From Candidatus Limnocylindrales bacterium (GTDB lineage: Bacteria; Desulfobacterota; Binatia; UBA1149; CAITLU01), in the NCBI GenBank assembly GCA_035626395.1, contig DASPNR010000002.1:533019-597018 (forward strand): a DNA stretch of 64,000 bases, read 5' to 3'. Below the pieces are notes generated by a model. It did not search any database and was not told the origin of the DNA. It saw only the letters and a program-made list of their open reading frames with translations. Within the stretch, counting starts at the first letter, position 1; each line of letters begins with the position of its first letter. This document shows positions 36,281 through 45,335 of this stretch, in pieces. Position numbers and translations under genes: made by a program.

Positions 36281-38728
36281 CTAACGGTATTTCCTATTGA
36301 AATCCACCGGGATCGGCCCGCCTGTGGGTTGCGGGACCGGCGGCCGTTTCGTCTCGGCCGGGACGACCTCGCCCACCGGCCCGCGCTGCTCGATGATCAG
36401 AGTGTGCGGCCCGGCATCGACGGACCCGGGCTTCTCCACGTCCTCCAGCACGCGGTCGACGCGGCGGCGGAACTCTTCGGTGACCGACTGGGCCTCCTCG
36501 CGGTCGCGGACCACGAATGGGGTGATGAGGATGATCAGCTCGGTGCGGCGCCGGTTGGTGTTGTCGCTGCGGAAGAGCTGCCCCAGCACCGGCACATCCA
36601 TCAGATAGGGCACGCCCGAGCGGTCCTCGTTGGAGGATTCCGAGATGATGCCGCCGATGATGATGGTCTCGCCGCTGTGCACCACCACGGTCGTCTCGGC
36701 CTCGCGGGTCGTGAACGTCGGAGAGGAAATCTCCTGGACGCTGTTGCCCTGCGAGGAGATCTCGCTGACCTCCTGCGCCAGCTCCATGTTGACGAGGCCC
36801 TCGGAGTTCACCTGCGGCAGCACGCGGATGATGATGCCCGTGTCGCGGTACTGGACGTTCTGCAGGAAGCGGCTCTGACCCGACGTGATGACGTCGGTGT
36901 CGGACTGGCTGGTGATGATCGGGACTTCCTGGCCGACCAGGATGCGCGCCTCCTGGTTGTCGGTGGTCATCAGGTGCGGACGCGAGAGCACCTTGACGCG
37001 CGAGCGCGTCGACTGCGCCTCCAGGAGCCCGCGGTAGACCTCGATGCCGTTGCGGTAGCCGGAGATGGTGCCGAGCAGGCCGCCGCTGCCGAGCTCGCCG
37101 ATGAGCCGCAGCTGCTGCCCGAACGCATTGAAATAGCCTCCGCCGAGGTCGCCGGTGCCCACGTCGGTGTCCGAGTTGTTCGGCAGCAGAGACTGGAGGA
37201 CGCTCAGCGTATCGTTCTCGCCGATGGTGATTTCGGCGATCATCGATTCGATCAGCACCTGGCGCGGCACGATGTCGAGGTCGCGCAACACCACTCGCAG
37301 CGTCTGGTAGTCGCGCGGCGTGGCCAGGATGACGAGCGAGTTGGTCACCTCGTCTTCGACCACGCGCACTTCCTGCTCGAACAGATCGTCTTCGGTGCCG
37401 CCAATGACGACGCCGGAGACGCCGCCGCCACCGCCGCCGCCGCGGCCGCCGCGCGTCGTGCTCCCGTCGCCGCGTCCGGAGCGCGAGGAGCCACGGCTGC
37501 TGCCGAGGCCGCCGCCGCCCGAGCTTCCCAGCCCGCCGCCGCCGCTGCTGCCGAGCGCGGAACCGCCGCCGCCGTCGTCGAGGCCCCCGCTGATGCGAGT
37601 GCTGCCGCTGCCGCCGCCGCTGCGCCGTCCCGAGCTTCCACCGCCGGAGGCGCGCCCGAGCCCGCCGCCGATGCCGAGGCCGGCTTCGGCCGCATCGCCG
37701 CTTCGGCCGCGGCGGCCGCCGCGGCCGGTGCCGCCGCCTTCGCCGTACACTTCGCTCAGCACGGCGGCCAGGTCGGCAGCCTTGCTGTTCTCGACGCGAT
37801 AGACGTAGACCTGCCGGCGCCCGCCGGCCTCCGAGCGAACGTCCAGGACGCCGACCCAGTAGTCCACCGCCATCACCACGGCCGGGTCCTGCGCGATCAG
37901 CGCGATGGCGCCCAGACGCGGCAATGGGATCAGGAAGGCCGGGCTGCCGGTTTCGGCGGCGTGGTACGCCTCCAGGATCGACTGCAGCTCCTCGGCAAGA
38001 TCCTCGAGCACGGCGTGCTCGACCTTGAACAGCTTCGCGTTCATCTCGGCGAAGGTGTTGGTGTCGAACGTGTGAACCAGATCGGTGAGCCGGTCGGCGT
38101 TGGTGGCGACGTCGGTGATGATGAGCAGGTTCGAGCGCGGGAACGCGATGGCGTCGCCGCCAGGAGAGACGAACGGCGTGATGGTCTGCGCCATCTGATC
38201 GGCGCCGACGTGGTAGACCTTGACCACGTTCATCACGAAGTGGTTCTCGGCGGCGAGCTCGCGGCTGCCGATGATCTTGGTCTTGCCCTCCTCGGCCGGG
38301 ACGATCGAATACAGATCGCCGGTCTTGACGGCGGTGAAGCCGGTGTTGCGCAGGAGCTGGTGGAAGATCGGAAAGAGATCCTCGCGCGAGAGCCGGCCCG
38401 AGGTGCGCACCGTCACCTGGCCCTGCACGCGCGGGTCGATCCAGTAGTTGATGTTCATCGCCGCGGCCAGCGAATAGATGACTTCGCGGATGTCGGCGTT
38501 CTCGAAGTTCAGGACGATGCTCTCGTCGCCGATCTCGGCGGCGGCGGCCGTCGGCGCTGCCGGCGGTGCCACGCGCGCCGGAGCAGGCGGCGGAGGCGGA
38601 GCCAGCTCGGTGTCTTCCTCGTCCTGCGCGCGGGCGCCGCTGGCGAGCATGGCCAACGCCATCGCCGCCAGCAGCGTCGCCACCGGTCGGCGGCGGCGGG
38701 TGCAGCTATCGAGCATCCTTCTCTCCAT
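36281..38728 (-). CDS. gspD: Type II secretion system secretin GspD
   Basis: 815-residue outer-membrane channel of the T2SS. The signal peptide is cleaved near residue 34 (ARA/Q), then a Pro/Ala linker. The N0 domain starts at about 68 (DESIVLNFENADIREVIYSLA), followed by N1-N3. A Gly/Ser/Arg-rich insert at 330-440 interrupts the N3 loop and is unusually long. The secretin core follows (RVKVLSRPHLMTTDNQEARILVGQEVP; ETTVVVHSGETIIIGGII; VPVLGQLF; ELIILITPFVV). A second in-frame ATG at 38716 has a GGAGAGAAGG site and may be the true start. Last T2SS gene of the leftward operon. Confidence 0.95.
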   Translation of the reverse strand: MERRMLDSCTRRRRPVATLLAAMALAMLASGARAQDEEDTELAPPPPPAPARVAPPAAPTAAAAEIGDESIVLNFENADIREVIYSLAAAMNINYWIDPRVQGQVTVRTSGRLSREDLFPIFHQLLRNTGFTAVKTGDLYSIVPAEEGKTKIIGSRELAAENHFVMNVVKVYHVGADQMAQTITPFVSPGGDAIAFPRSNLLIITDVATNADRLTDLVHTFDTNTFAEMNAKLFKVEHAVLEDLAEELQSILEAYHAAETGSPAFLIPLPRLGAIALIAQDPAVVMAVDYWVGVLDVRSEAGGRRQVYVYRVENSKAADLAAVLSEVYGEGGGTGRGGRRGRSGDAAEAGLGIGGGLGRASGGGSSGRRSGGGSGSTRISGGLDDGGGGSALGSSGGGGLGSSGGGGLGSSRGSSRSGRGDGSTTRGGRGGGGGGGVSGVVIGGTEDDLFEQEVRVVEDEVTNSLVILATPRDYQTLRVVLRDLDIVPRQVLIESMIAEITIGENDTLSVLQSLLPNNSDTDVGTGDLGGGYFNAFGQQLRLIGELGSGGLLGTISGYRNGIEVYRGLLEAQSTRSRVKVLSRPHLMTTDNQEARILVGQEVPIITSQSDTDVITSGQSRFLQNVQYRDTGIIIRVLPQVNSEGLVNMELAQEVSEISSQGNSVQEISSPTFTTREAETTVVVHSGETIIIGGIISESSNEDRSGVPYLMDVPVLGQLFRSDNTNRRRTELIILITPFVVRDREEAQSVTEEFRRRVDRVLEDVEKPGSVDAGPHTLIIEQRGPVGEVVPAETKRPPVPQPTGGPIPVDFNRKYR

Positions 38729-38769
38729 GTCCCCTCATGCCGCGCCGGCCCGACGCAGCGTTGCATGTC

Positions 38770-39594
38770 TTAACGTGATTTGGCCGCCTCACGAAGCCGC
38801 CGCAGGGCGTCCAGACGGGCCTGCACAGGATCGGCGCCGCCTGCCTCTTCCTTCTCGCCGCCGCCCTTGCCGCCCTGCTGGTTACCGGCCGTCCTGCCAC
38901 GCGCGGCGGCGTTACGCTGCGCGATGGCCTGGGCGCGCTCGCGCGCAGTCATCGATCGTGTCTCGTCCTGCGGCTCGGGCTCGCCTCGGCCGGGCCTGGG
39001 CGTGGCCGGCCGCGCCGCGGCGGTCGTACCGGGCCGATTGGCTGCTGCCGAGGGCCGCGCCCCCGGGGCCGGCGGCGCCGCAGCCACGCCTCCTCCGCCC
39101 GAGCCGCCCTGAATCTTGAGCGGCACGTGGAACTGCTGGCCTGCCTGTCCGAGCAGCGTCACCGAAGACGACGTGATCTCGCCGACCTCGTAGTCGCCGA
39201 GCATCTCGCCCTTGCGCAGGCTCTGCTGCTCGGGCCCGACTGCCGGATCGGAAAGGATCGCCACCGGCTCGGCGCCGATGATCATGACGCCGGTCAGCGT
39301 CACGCTGGTCGGAGGCGGCAGCGGCGTGGCATCCACCGGAGCGTCGTCGATGTTGATGTCGCCGAGGCCGGCTCCACGTTGCGCGTCGAAGAGGTCTCCC
39401 TTGACCACCGCCTCGGTGACGGCCGGAGAGATCCTGGCGCGCGGCTTGGGCGGCGGAATGGGCGCGGGCGCGGGCGCGTCGGGGATCTCGCCGAACTGCG
39501 GCGGCTCGGTGCGCATCACCTCGACCACGCGCAGACCCAACGCGACCACCAGCGCCAGCTGGACGATGGCCAGCGCCTGGAAGAGCCGCTTCAC
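38770..39594 (-). CDS. gspC: Type II secretion inner-membrane clamp protein GspC
   Basis: 274 residues. A single N-terminal membrane helix (7-24), a Pro-rich linker, and an HR-type domain at about 90-160 (VTLTGVMIIGAEPVAILSD, SLRKGEMLGDYEVGEITSSSVTLL) that in GspC binds the secretin N0 domain. There is no PDZ domain; instead the C-terminus is a long Ala/Pro/Gly then charged tail ending in a helix. The short form also resembles PilP of type IV pili. The GTG start overlaps the gspM stop (GTGA), and it lies directly upstream of gspD. Confidence 0.82.
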   Translation of the reverse strand: MKRLFQALAIVQLALVVALGLRVVEVMRTEPPQFGEIPDAPAPAPIPPPKPRARISPAVTEAVVKGDLFDAQRGAGLGDINIDDAPVDATPLPPPTSVTLTGVMIIGAEPVAILSDPAVGPEQQSLRKGEMLGDYEVGEITSSSVTLLGQAGQQFHVPLKIQGGSGGGGVAAAPPAPGARPSAAANRPGTTAAARPATPRPGRGEPEPQDETRSMTARERAQAIAQRNAAARGRTAGNQQGGKGGGEKEEAGGADPVQARLDALRRLREAAKSR

Positions 39595-40214
39595 GACTCC
39601 TGCCTCATGAACGTGCGCACCTCCAGGCTGACCGTGAGCGGCGCGGTGGCCGGCTCGGGCGCTGTGGTCCCGGCGCGCGAGGTGGGAGGACGGCGGGTGG
39701 TTCCGAGCTTGCGGTTGATCTCCAGGTGCGTGACGACCATGTCCTTTTCGCCGCCTTCGATCGACGACAGGAGCCGGGTGACGCCCTCCAGGCTACCCGA
39801 CAGCGTCAGGCGCACGCCCACGCGCTTGAAGCCGTCGGTGTCCTCTTCCTTCAGAATCTGGGAGCTGAGCACGTTCAGGCCCGCGTTGCCGGCCATCGTG
39901 CCGATGGCGCCCTGCAACTCGGCGGCGACTTGCGTGGCGGTGGCGCCGCTGCTGAGACGCGACTGCTGGTCGTTGTAGCGCTTCTCGAGCTCGGTGGCCT
40001 GCTGCTCGAGCGCGCGGCGGCGCGCGGCCAGGCGCCGGTAGTTCTCGACCTTGGCCACCTGCACCCACTGCGCGTCGGCGCTGACCGTGCCGACTTCTTC
40101 GTCGTCGCCCATGACGGTGAACCGCAGCACGAGCGCAAGGGCGATGGCGAAGGCGGCGCCGACCAGTACGCGCTCGCGCGAGGAGAGCGCGGTCCAGCGT
40201 TCCACCAGCGTCAT
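39591..40214 (-). CDS. gspM: Type II secretion protein GspM
   Basis: 207-residue bitopic inner-membrane protein. SSRERVLVGAAFAIALALVLRF is a membrane segment after a short cytoplasmic tail. A coiled-coil region (RRLAARRRALEQQATELEKR) and a ferredoxin-like periplasmic domain follow (FKRVGVRLTLSGSLEGVTRLLSSIE). It partners GspL in the assembly platform. ATG at 40214 overlaps the gspL stop by 4 bp. Confidence 0.88.
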   Translation of the reverse strand: MTLVERWTALSSRERVLVGAAFAIALALVLRFTVMGDDEEVGTVSADAQWVQVAKVENYRRLAARRRALEQQATELEKRYNDQQSRLSSGATATQVAAELQGAIGTMAGNAGLNVLSSQILKEEDTDGFKRVGVRLTLSGSLEGVTRLLSSIEGGEKDMVVTHLEINRKLGTTRRPPTSRAGTTAPEPATAPLTVSLEVRTFMRQES

Positions 40215-41572
40215 TCTTCAAGATCCATGCGAAGCGAGAAACGCTCCTGGTTGGCCAGGTACTTGGTGGTGGGCGCGGTGAAGTTCACGTTGGCAAAGCT
40301 TGCCGAGGCTTCGAGGATCGCGATCAGGTCGGAGGCGCGCGCGGCGATGCCGTCGAGCTCGATGCGATTCTCCTTGTACCGGAAGGTCGTCAGATACGCA
40401 TCCTGCGGGACGAGGTCTGTGATCTCCTTGAGATAGCGCGTGACGTTGCTGCGGCTCTTGCTCTCGAGCTTCTCGACGCGCGCCAGCATCTCCAGGTTCT
40501 TGTCCTGCTGTCGCAGGACCTGCTCGGCCATCGGCTCGAGAGTCTCGACCTCGGCGGCCAGGGCATTGTCGATGGCGAGGTTCTTGGCGGCGATGGTGGC
40601 CATCAACACGAGCGCCATGACCACGACCGCGCCCGACAGGGCCATTTCGCGAAGGCCGACGCCGGCCGCGGTCTGCACCAGCGTGGCCGGCAGGAGATTG
40701 AGAGGCGCGCGCGATTCGCTCAGCTGCGAGAGCGCCGCGCCCACCGCCACGATCTCCGCTTCGCCGACGGTGGCGCCGACGGGAAAGAAGTCCGGCGGCG
40801 CCACCGAGGTCAGCGAGGCCTCGGCGTCGCTGGCGGGCCGGGCCGAAAGGCAGGCCGGCGCGCGGTCGCTGTATTCGGGAAGCGTCGCTTCGACCTCGCG
40901 TGCCACCGCTTCGGTGCGGGAGCGTGCGCGCGGGTCCAGGTGATGGCTGGAGACCAGCAGCCCGTCCGCGCACAGCGTGATGTAGTCGCGGGTGCCCGAG
41001 CGGGTGAACACGGCGGCCAGCGGCAGCCCGGCAAAGCCGGTGTAGTCGGCCAGCGCCAGGGGCTCGGCCGTGACGGCCGAGACGGGCAGGCCAGCGTTGG
41101 TGACGACGGCGGCGGCCTCTTCCACGGCCACGCGCGGAGCCGAAACGATGGTGACGGCCACGCGCTCGCCCACGGTGCCGACGGGGCGAACCAGGTGTCC
41201 CCAGAACAGCGAGTCGGGAGGAACCGGAATCAGACGGTCCAGCTCGTATCCGGCCACCGTGGCGGCGTTGCCGGCGGCCGAGGCGGGAATCTGCATGCTG
41301 GCCATGAGCGTGACGCTTCGGTCGACGGCGATGGCCACGCGTCCGGCCTCGACGCCGGTGTTGGCAACGAATTCGCGAAGGAAGCTGGTGGCCTCGGCGC
41401 CGTGCGCTTCGGCCGGTCCCTCCAGGCGCTGCGAGGCAAGCTCGACCACGCGCACCGCGTTGAGGCGCTTACGGACGTGCGCGACCGAGACGACGTCGCC
41501 GCGCAGGGCCACGCCCAGCACGTCGGCGAAATCCGCCCTTACGATACGGCGGAAAAGGCTTTTGGCATCCAC
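40211..41572 (-). CDS. gspL: Type II secretion protein GspL (PilM/PilN-like)
   Basis: 453 residues. The first ~300 form an actin-like cytoplasmic domain, as in GspL and PilM (VLGVALRGDVVSVAHVRKR, VAIAVDRSVTLMASMQIPASA, PVSAVTAEPLALADY). A membrane helix lies near 310-335. The periplasmic part is a coiled coil plus PilN-like fold (EMLARVEKLESKSR, TTFRYKENRIELDGIAARASDLIAIL). It recruits the GspE ATPase to the inner-membrane platform. The GTG start at 41572 gives MDAKSLFRR; a nearby ATG is out of frame. Overlaps gspM by 4 bp. Confidence 0.9.
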   Translation of the reverse strand: MDAKSLFRRIVRADFADVLGVALRGDVVSVAHVRKRLNAVRVVELASQRLEGPAEAHGAEATSFLREFVANTGVEAGRVAIAVDRSVTLMASMQIPASAAGNAATVAGYELDRLIPVPPDSLFWGHLVRPVGTVGERVAVTIVSAPRVAVEEAAAVVTNAGLPVSAVTAEPLALADYTGFAGLPLAAVFTRSGTRDYITLCADGLLVSSHHLDPRARSRTEAVAREVEATLPEYSDRAPACLSARPASDAEASLTSVAPPDFFPVGATVGEAEIVAVGAALSQLSESRAPLNLLPATLVQTAAGVGLREMALSGAVVVMALVLMATIAAKNLAIDNALAAEVETLEPMAEQVLRQQDKNLEMLARVEKLESKSRSNVTRYLKEITDLVPQDAYLTTFRYKENRIELDGIAARASDLIAILEASASFANVNFTAPTTKYLANQERFSLRMDLEE

Positions 41573-41578
41573 CCGTGA

Positions 41579-42649
41579 TCAGCCCTCGTCGCTCGCTTCC
41601 CCAACGCTGTCGGTAGAACCGGATTGGTCGGAATCGGTGAAGATGGAATCATACCACCTGGCGACCCGCAACCCGTCGCCGGACTTGCCTAGATGGATGA
41701 CGGCACCGACGTAGGCAAGGACTACGTCGCTGTCGGGCGCCTTGACGCGCGCCTCGATGGTCATGTCGACCGGCGGCTGCTCGCGGCCCGAGCCGACGGC
41801 CGAGGAATCGAGCAGCGCGCGCAACGCGTCGGGAATGCCCTCCTCGCCGCCACGGCGCCGGTCGAAGCTGAGCTGCTCGGCGTCCTCGCGATTGAGCCCG
41901 CCCAGCGCCTGCATGACCGCCGGAGAAACCGATCGCATGTTCACCTTCACCGAAGTGTTGAAGACGCTGAAGATTTCCTTGAAGCCCGGATAGTCCTCGT
42001 TGCCCTCGTACAGCTCGCGCGTCACCCCGCGCACGAGCAGAAGCTCGTCCACCGAGTCGAAGGCCGCATTCTTTGCGCGGTACGGTCGCGGCAGATCCTC
42101 GTAATATTCCGTCTCAGCACCTTCGGGCTGGTGCATGTCGTCGCCATCGCGCCAGTCGATGATGGAATCGGCGATGATCTGCGCCTCGTCGTCGGGGATC
42201 TCCAGGTTATAGAAAATCTGCGCGAGCTGCGCCGAGCTCAGCTTGTTCAAACTGAGCTTTCCCGCCTCATCGACGACGCGGACTTCGTAGGGCTTGCCAC
42301 GCCAGGACGCCTCGACCCAGGTACCGTCTCCCTGCGCGAGTGAACGGATGGGGTCGAGGTTTTCCTCATCCTCCATCTTCTCGAAGGGGTCCTCGTGCTG
42401 GCGATCCGCGCGCAGAGCGAGGATCACCTCGCTGATGGCCGCCATCGCCGTGTTGCGGGCGATGGCGGACTCCTTGAAGTTGCGCGTGCTCATGGCCTCG
42501 TCGTGCATGGCGCGAGCGAACTCGGCGGCCAGCACGGCGAGCACGGCAAAGGTCCAGACGACGACGAGCAGCGCGACGCCGCGCTGACGCCGGTCAGGCG
42601 TCTTTGCCTTCGTCCTCGTCCTCGTCGTCCTCGTCGTCGTCTTCGTCAT
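41579..42649 (-). CDS. gspK: Type II secretion minor pseudopilin GspK
   Basis: 356 residues. The large tip pseudopilin: GVALLVVVWTFAVLAVLAAEFARAMH is the prepilin-type helix, preceded by a Thr/Arg/Lys-rich leader. The large inserted globular domain has LSLNKLSSAQLAQIFYNLEIPDDEAQIIADSIIDWRDGDD and FDSVDELLLVRGVTRELY, typical of GspK. The leader is read from the same trinucleotide tract that encodes Asp/Glu in the overlapping upstream gene (56 bp out-of-frame overlap). The ATG at 42649 is chosen; an in-frame TTG at 42658 also exists. Forms the tip with GspI and GspJ. Confidence 0.9.
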   Translation of the reverse strand: MTKTTTRTTRTRTKAKTPDRRQRGVALLVVVWTFAVLAVLAAEFARAMHDEAMSTRNFKESAIARNTAMAAISEVILALRADRQHEDPFEKMEDEENLDPIRSLAQGDGTWVEASWRGKPYEVRVVDEAGKLSLNKLSSAQLAQIFYNLEIPDDEAQIIADSIIDWRDGDDMHQPEGAETEYYEDLPRPYRAKNAAFDSVDELLLVRGVTRELYEGNEDYPGFKEIFSVFNTSVKVNMRSVSPAVMQALGGLNREDAEQLSFDRRRGGEEGIPDALRALLDSSAVGSGREQPPVDMTIEARVKAPDSDVVLAYVGAVIHLGKSGDGLRVARWYDSIFTDSDQSGSTDSVGEASDEG

Positions 42650-42806
42650 CGTCCTCAAGGTCTTCGTCGTCCTCGTCCTCGAAGTCCTCGTCGTCGTCCT
42701 CGAAGTCCTCTTCGTCCTCGAGGTCCTCGTCGTCCTCCTCGAGATCCTCCTCGTCCTCGTCCTCGAGGTCGTCGTCCTCGAGGTCGTCGTCCTCTTCCTC
42801 TTCCTC
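42594..42806 (-). repeat. Trinucleotide-type tract (GAC/GAG)n
   Basis: About 210 bp made almost entirely of GAC, GAG and GAA triplets on the minus strand. One frame encodes Asp/Glu (acidic protein); the other, at the left end, encodes the Thr/Arg/Lys leader of gspK. Length changes by multiples of three would alter both without a frameshift. Confidence 0.85.
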
Positions 42807-42977
42807 TTCGTTCAGATCCTCCTCTTCGATTGCGCCTTCCTCGGGCTCGGTCTTCTTGCCTTTGCCTCCGCGGCCGCCCATCGCCTCGAGGTCGGCGCCG
42901 GCCAGCCCGAACTTGCCGAGCAGGGTCGCCGGGGAGTCGTTGCCAGGTGTCATTACGGCTTCGTTCGTAAGTTGCAT
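42594..42977 (-). CDS. Highly acidic repeat protein inside the T2SS operon
   Basis: 127 residues. A normal N-terminus (MQLTNEAVMTPGNDSPATLL, a Gly/Lys stretch) is followed from about residue 57 by almost only Asp and Glu with periodic Leu or Phe (EDLEDDDEDFEDED). It has an excellent ribosome binding site (GGAGGAGG at the complement of 42982-42989, 4 bases before ATG), so it is probably translated. No signal peptide or membrane helix. Expected to be disordered and strongly negative; calcium binding or electrostatic interaction is possible, as T2SS pseudopilins bind calcium. Its end overlaps gspK. No family recognised. Confidence 0.65.
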   Translation of the reverse strand: MQLTNEAVMTPGNDSPATLLGKFGLAGADLEAMGGRGGKGKKTEPEEGAIEEEDLNEEEEEEDDDLEDDDLEDEDEEDLEEDDEDLEDEEDFEDDDEDFEDEDDEDLEDDDEDDDEDDEDEDEGKDA

Positions 42978-43028
42978 GTTACCTCCTCCGTCGTTCGTCG
43001 TTACCGAGCGTCCGGCATGTCCGCCAGC

Positions 43029-43861
<833 letters not shown>

Positions 43862-43862
<1 letters not shown>

Positions 43863-44281
43863 CACAGCTGCTCCTCGCCGATGCGCGCCGTCTCCAGAAC
43901 GATCGTCTTCTCCCCGACCGGCCCCAGCCAGGTCACTTCGGCCACGATCTCCCACAGGCCGAGCTCGCCCGCCTGCTCCGTCAGATCGTCGAGCGACTCG
44001 GTCATGCCGACCAACTCCCGCTGGATGGGACGGGTCGTGACGGTCCAGGTGTACTCGCCCTCCTGCCCCGTCTGAGTTCCTTCCTCGAGGATCGACCGCC
44101 ACAGCGCCTCGTCGATCAGCGACCGGCCGAGCACCATCGCGCGGGTCTGCCGGTCCGCCTCGCCCGCCAGTCGCAGGCTGCCGCTGAACAGTTGCAGCGC
44201 ACCGACGATGCCCATCGACATCACGGCCACGGCCACCATGACCTCGAGAAGCGTGAAGCCTTTCTGCAGGCGCCGTCTCAC
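43862..44281 (-). CDS. gspI: Type II secretion minor pseudopilin GspI
   Basis: 139 residues. KGFTLLEVMVAVAVMSMGIVGALQLFSG is the prepilin cleavage site and helix with Glu5. The C-terminal part (YTWTVTTRP, LWEIVAEVTWLGPVGEKTIVLETARI) matches the GspI beta-sheet domain. GspI nucleates the pseudopilus tip. GTG start overlapping the gspH stop (GTGA). Confidence 0.92.
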
Positions 44282-44751
44282 GACGCCTCCTCGATACGCA
44301 GGCGGCCGATGAGCGGATCGAAGATCAGCACATAGGCCTGGCGCCCGCCGGCCACCTCGAACTCGATCTCGACGCTGCCGCCCACCGAGGCGCCGGTGGG
44401 AAAGAAGTCGAAGACGATCTCGTCCTCCGCTTCGCCTTCGCGTCCGCCCTCGATGGCGCCGAACTCGGCGAAGCCGGGCAGCTCGAACGTCTGCTCGCCC
44501 CCTTCGATTCCGAAGCGGCCGTCCTGCTCATAGACCGAGAGCCCGACCGCTTTGCGCGTGCTGACGGCCTTGGCCGAAGCGGCGCGCGAGGCACTGATGA
44601 ACGTACGCACCGATCGTCGCACCGCGCCCTGGCGCCAGCCGGAGTTCATCGACGGCACCACCAATGCCGCAATGACGCCGATGATGACGACGACGACGAC
44701 GACTTCGAAGAGAGTGAAGCCGCGCTGGCGGTGGTGGGTGGTGGAGCGCAA
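44278..44751 (-). CDS. gspH: Type II secretion minor pseudopilin GspH
   Basis: 157 residues. RGFTLFEVVVVVVIIGVIAALVVPSM is the prepilin motif with Glu5. The GspH core follows (RTFISASRAASAKAVSTRKAVGLSVYEQDGRF, IVFDFFPTGASVGGSVEIE). The only possible start before the motif is TTG at 44751, immediately after a hairpin-forming intergenic sequence; no ribosome binding site is visible. Translation may therefore depend on RNA structure. Confidence 0.88.
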   Translation of the reverse strand: MRSTTHHRQRGFTLFEVVVVVVIIGVIAALVVPSMNSGWRQGAVRRSVRTFISASRAASAKAVSTRKAVGLSVYEQDGRFGIEGGEQTFELPGFAEFGAIEGGREGEAEDEIVFDFFPTGASVGGSVEIEFEVAGGRQAYVLIFDPLIGRLRIEEAS

Positions 44752-44810
44752 GGGTGCTGAAGAACTGGGTCAGGCACCCTTTGCACGGAAAGACCGTGCG
44801 AAGGGGTGCC
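44752..44810 (-). promoter_or_regulatory. Mutually exclusive hairpins between gspG and gspH
   Basis: On the leftward transcript a GGCACCCC arm (44810-44803) can pair with GGGTGCC (44779-44773), extending through TTCGCACGG and CCGTGCAAA into a long stem with loop TCTTT. The same GGGTGCC can instead pair with GCACCC (44757-44752), directly upstream of the gspH TTG start. The first fold frees the start and the second covers it. It could set the ratio of major to minor pseudopilins or act as a processing or termination site. Confidence 0.5.
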
Positions 44811-44816
44811 AGCGTC

Positions 44817-45284
44817 CTAGTCCAGATTGGTGATGTCGGCGGCGTCGCCATCGCCGCCGGGGCTTCCGTCGGCGCCGTAGGACATGATCTCGTAATCGCC
44901 GCGGCCGCCTTCGGGCCCGCGGTAGACGTACTCGTTGCCCCATGGATCACGCGGCAGCTTCTTGATGTAGGGACCGTCCCACATGTCCATTCCCGAGGGC
45001 GGATCCAGCAGCGCATCGATTCCCTCGGAGCTGTTGGGATAGCGGCCGGTGTCCAGCGCAAGCGCATCGAGAGCGGTCGAGAGGTTCGCGATCTGCACGC
45101 GCGCGGTCTTGGCCCTGGCCTTGCCGACGTTCTGGAAGAAGTTCGGCGCCACCAGCGCGGCGAGCATGCCCAGAATCACCATCACCACCAGCAGCTCGAT
45201 CATCGTGAAGCCGCTCTGGCGCTCGCGCCGCCGTCGCGCCTCCTTCTGGCATCGCTCTTCGTTTCGTTCTCTGTCTTCGGTCAC
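44817..45284 (-). CDS. gspG: Type II secretion major pseudopilin GspG
   Basis: 155 residues. A charged leader and SGFTMIELLVVMVILGMLAALVAPNFF carry the prepilin peptidase site with Glu5. The globular part has the GspG calcium-site region and signature (LDTGRYPNSSEGIDALL, GPYIKKLPRDPWGNEYVYRGPE, DYEIMSYGADG). It forms the pseudopilus shaft. GTG start with AGGAG 3 bases upstream. Confidence 0.95.
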   Translation of the reverse strand: MTEDRERNEERCQKEARRRRERQSGFTMIELLVVMVILGMLAALVAPNFFQNVGKARAKTARVQIANLSTALDALALDTGRYPNSSEGIDALLDPPSGMDMWDGPYIKKLPRDPWGNEYVYRGPEGGRGDYEIMSYGADGSPGGDGDAADITNLD

Positions 45285-45335
45285 GTTCTCCTACCTCCGA
45301 CGCGGCCGTCGTTGTCGGCCCCGCCTTCCTGAGCT

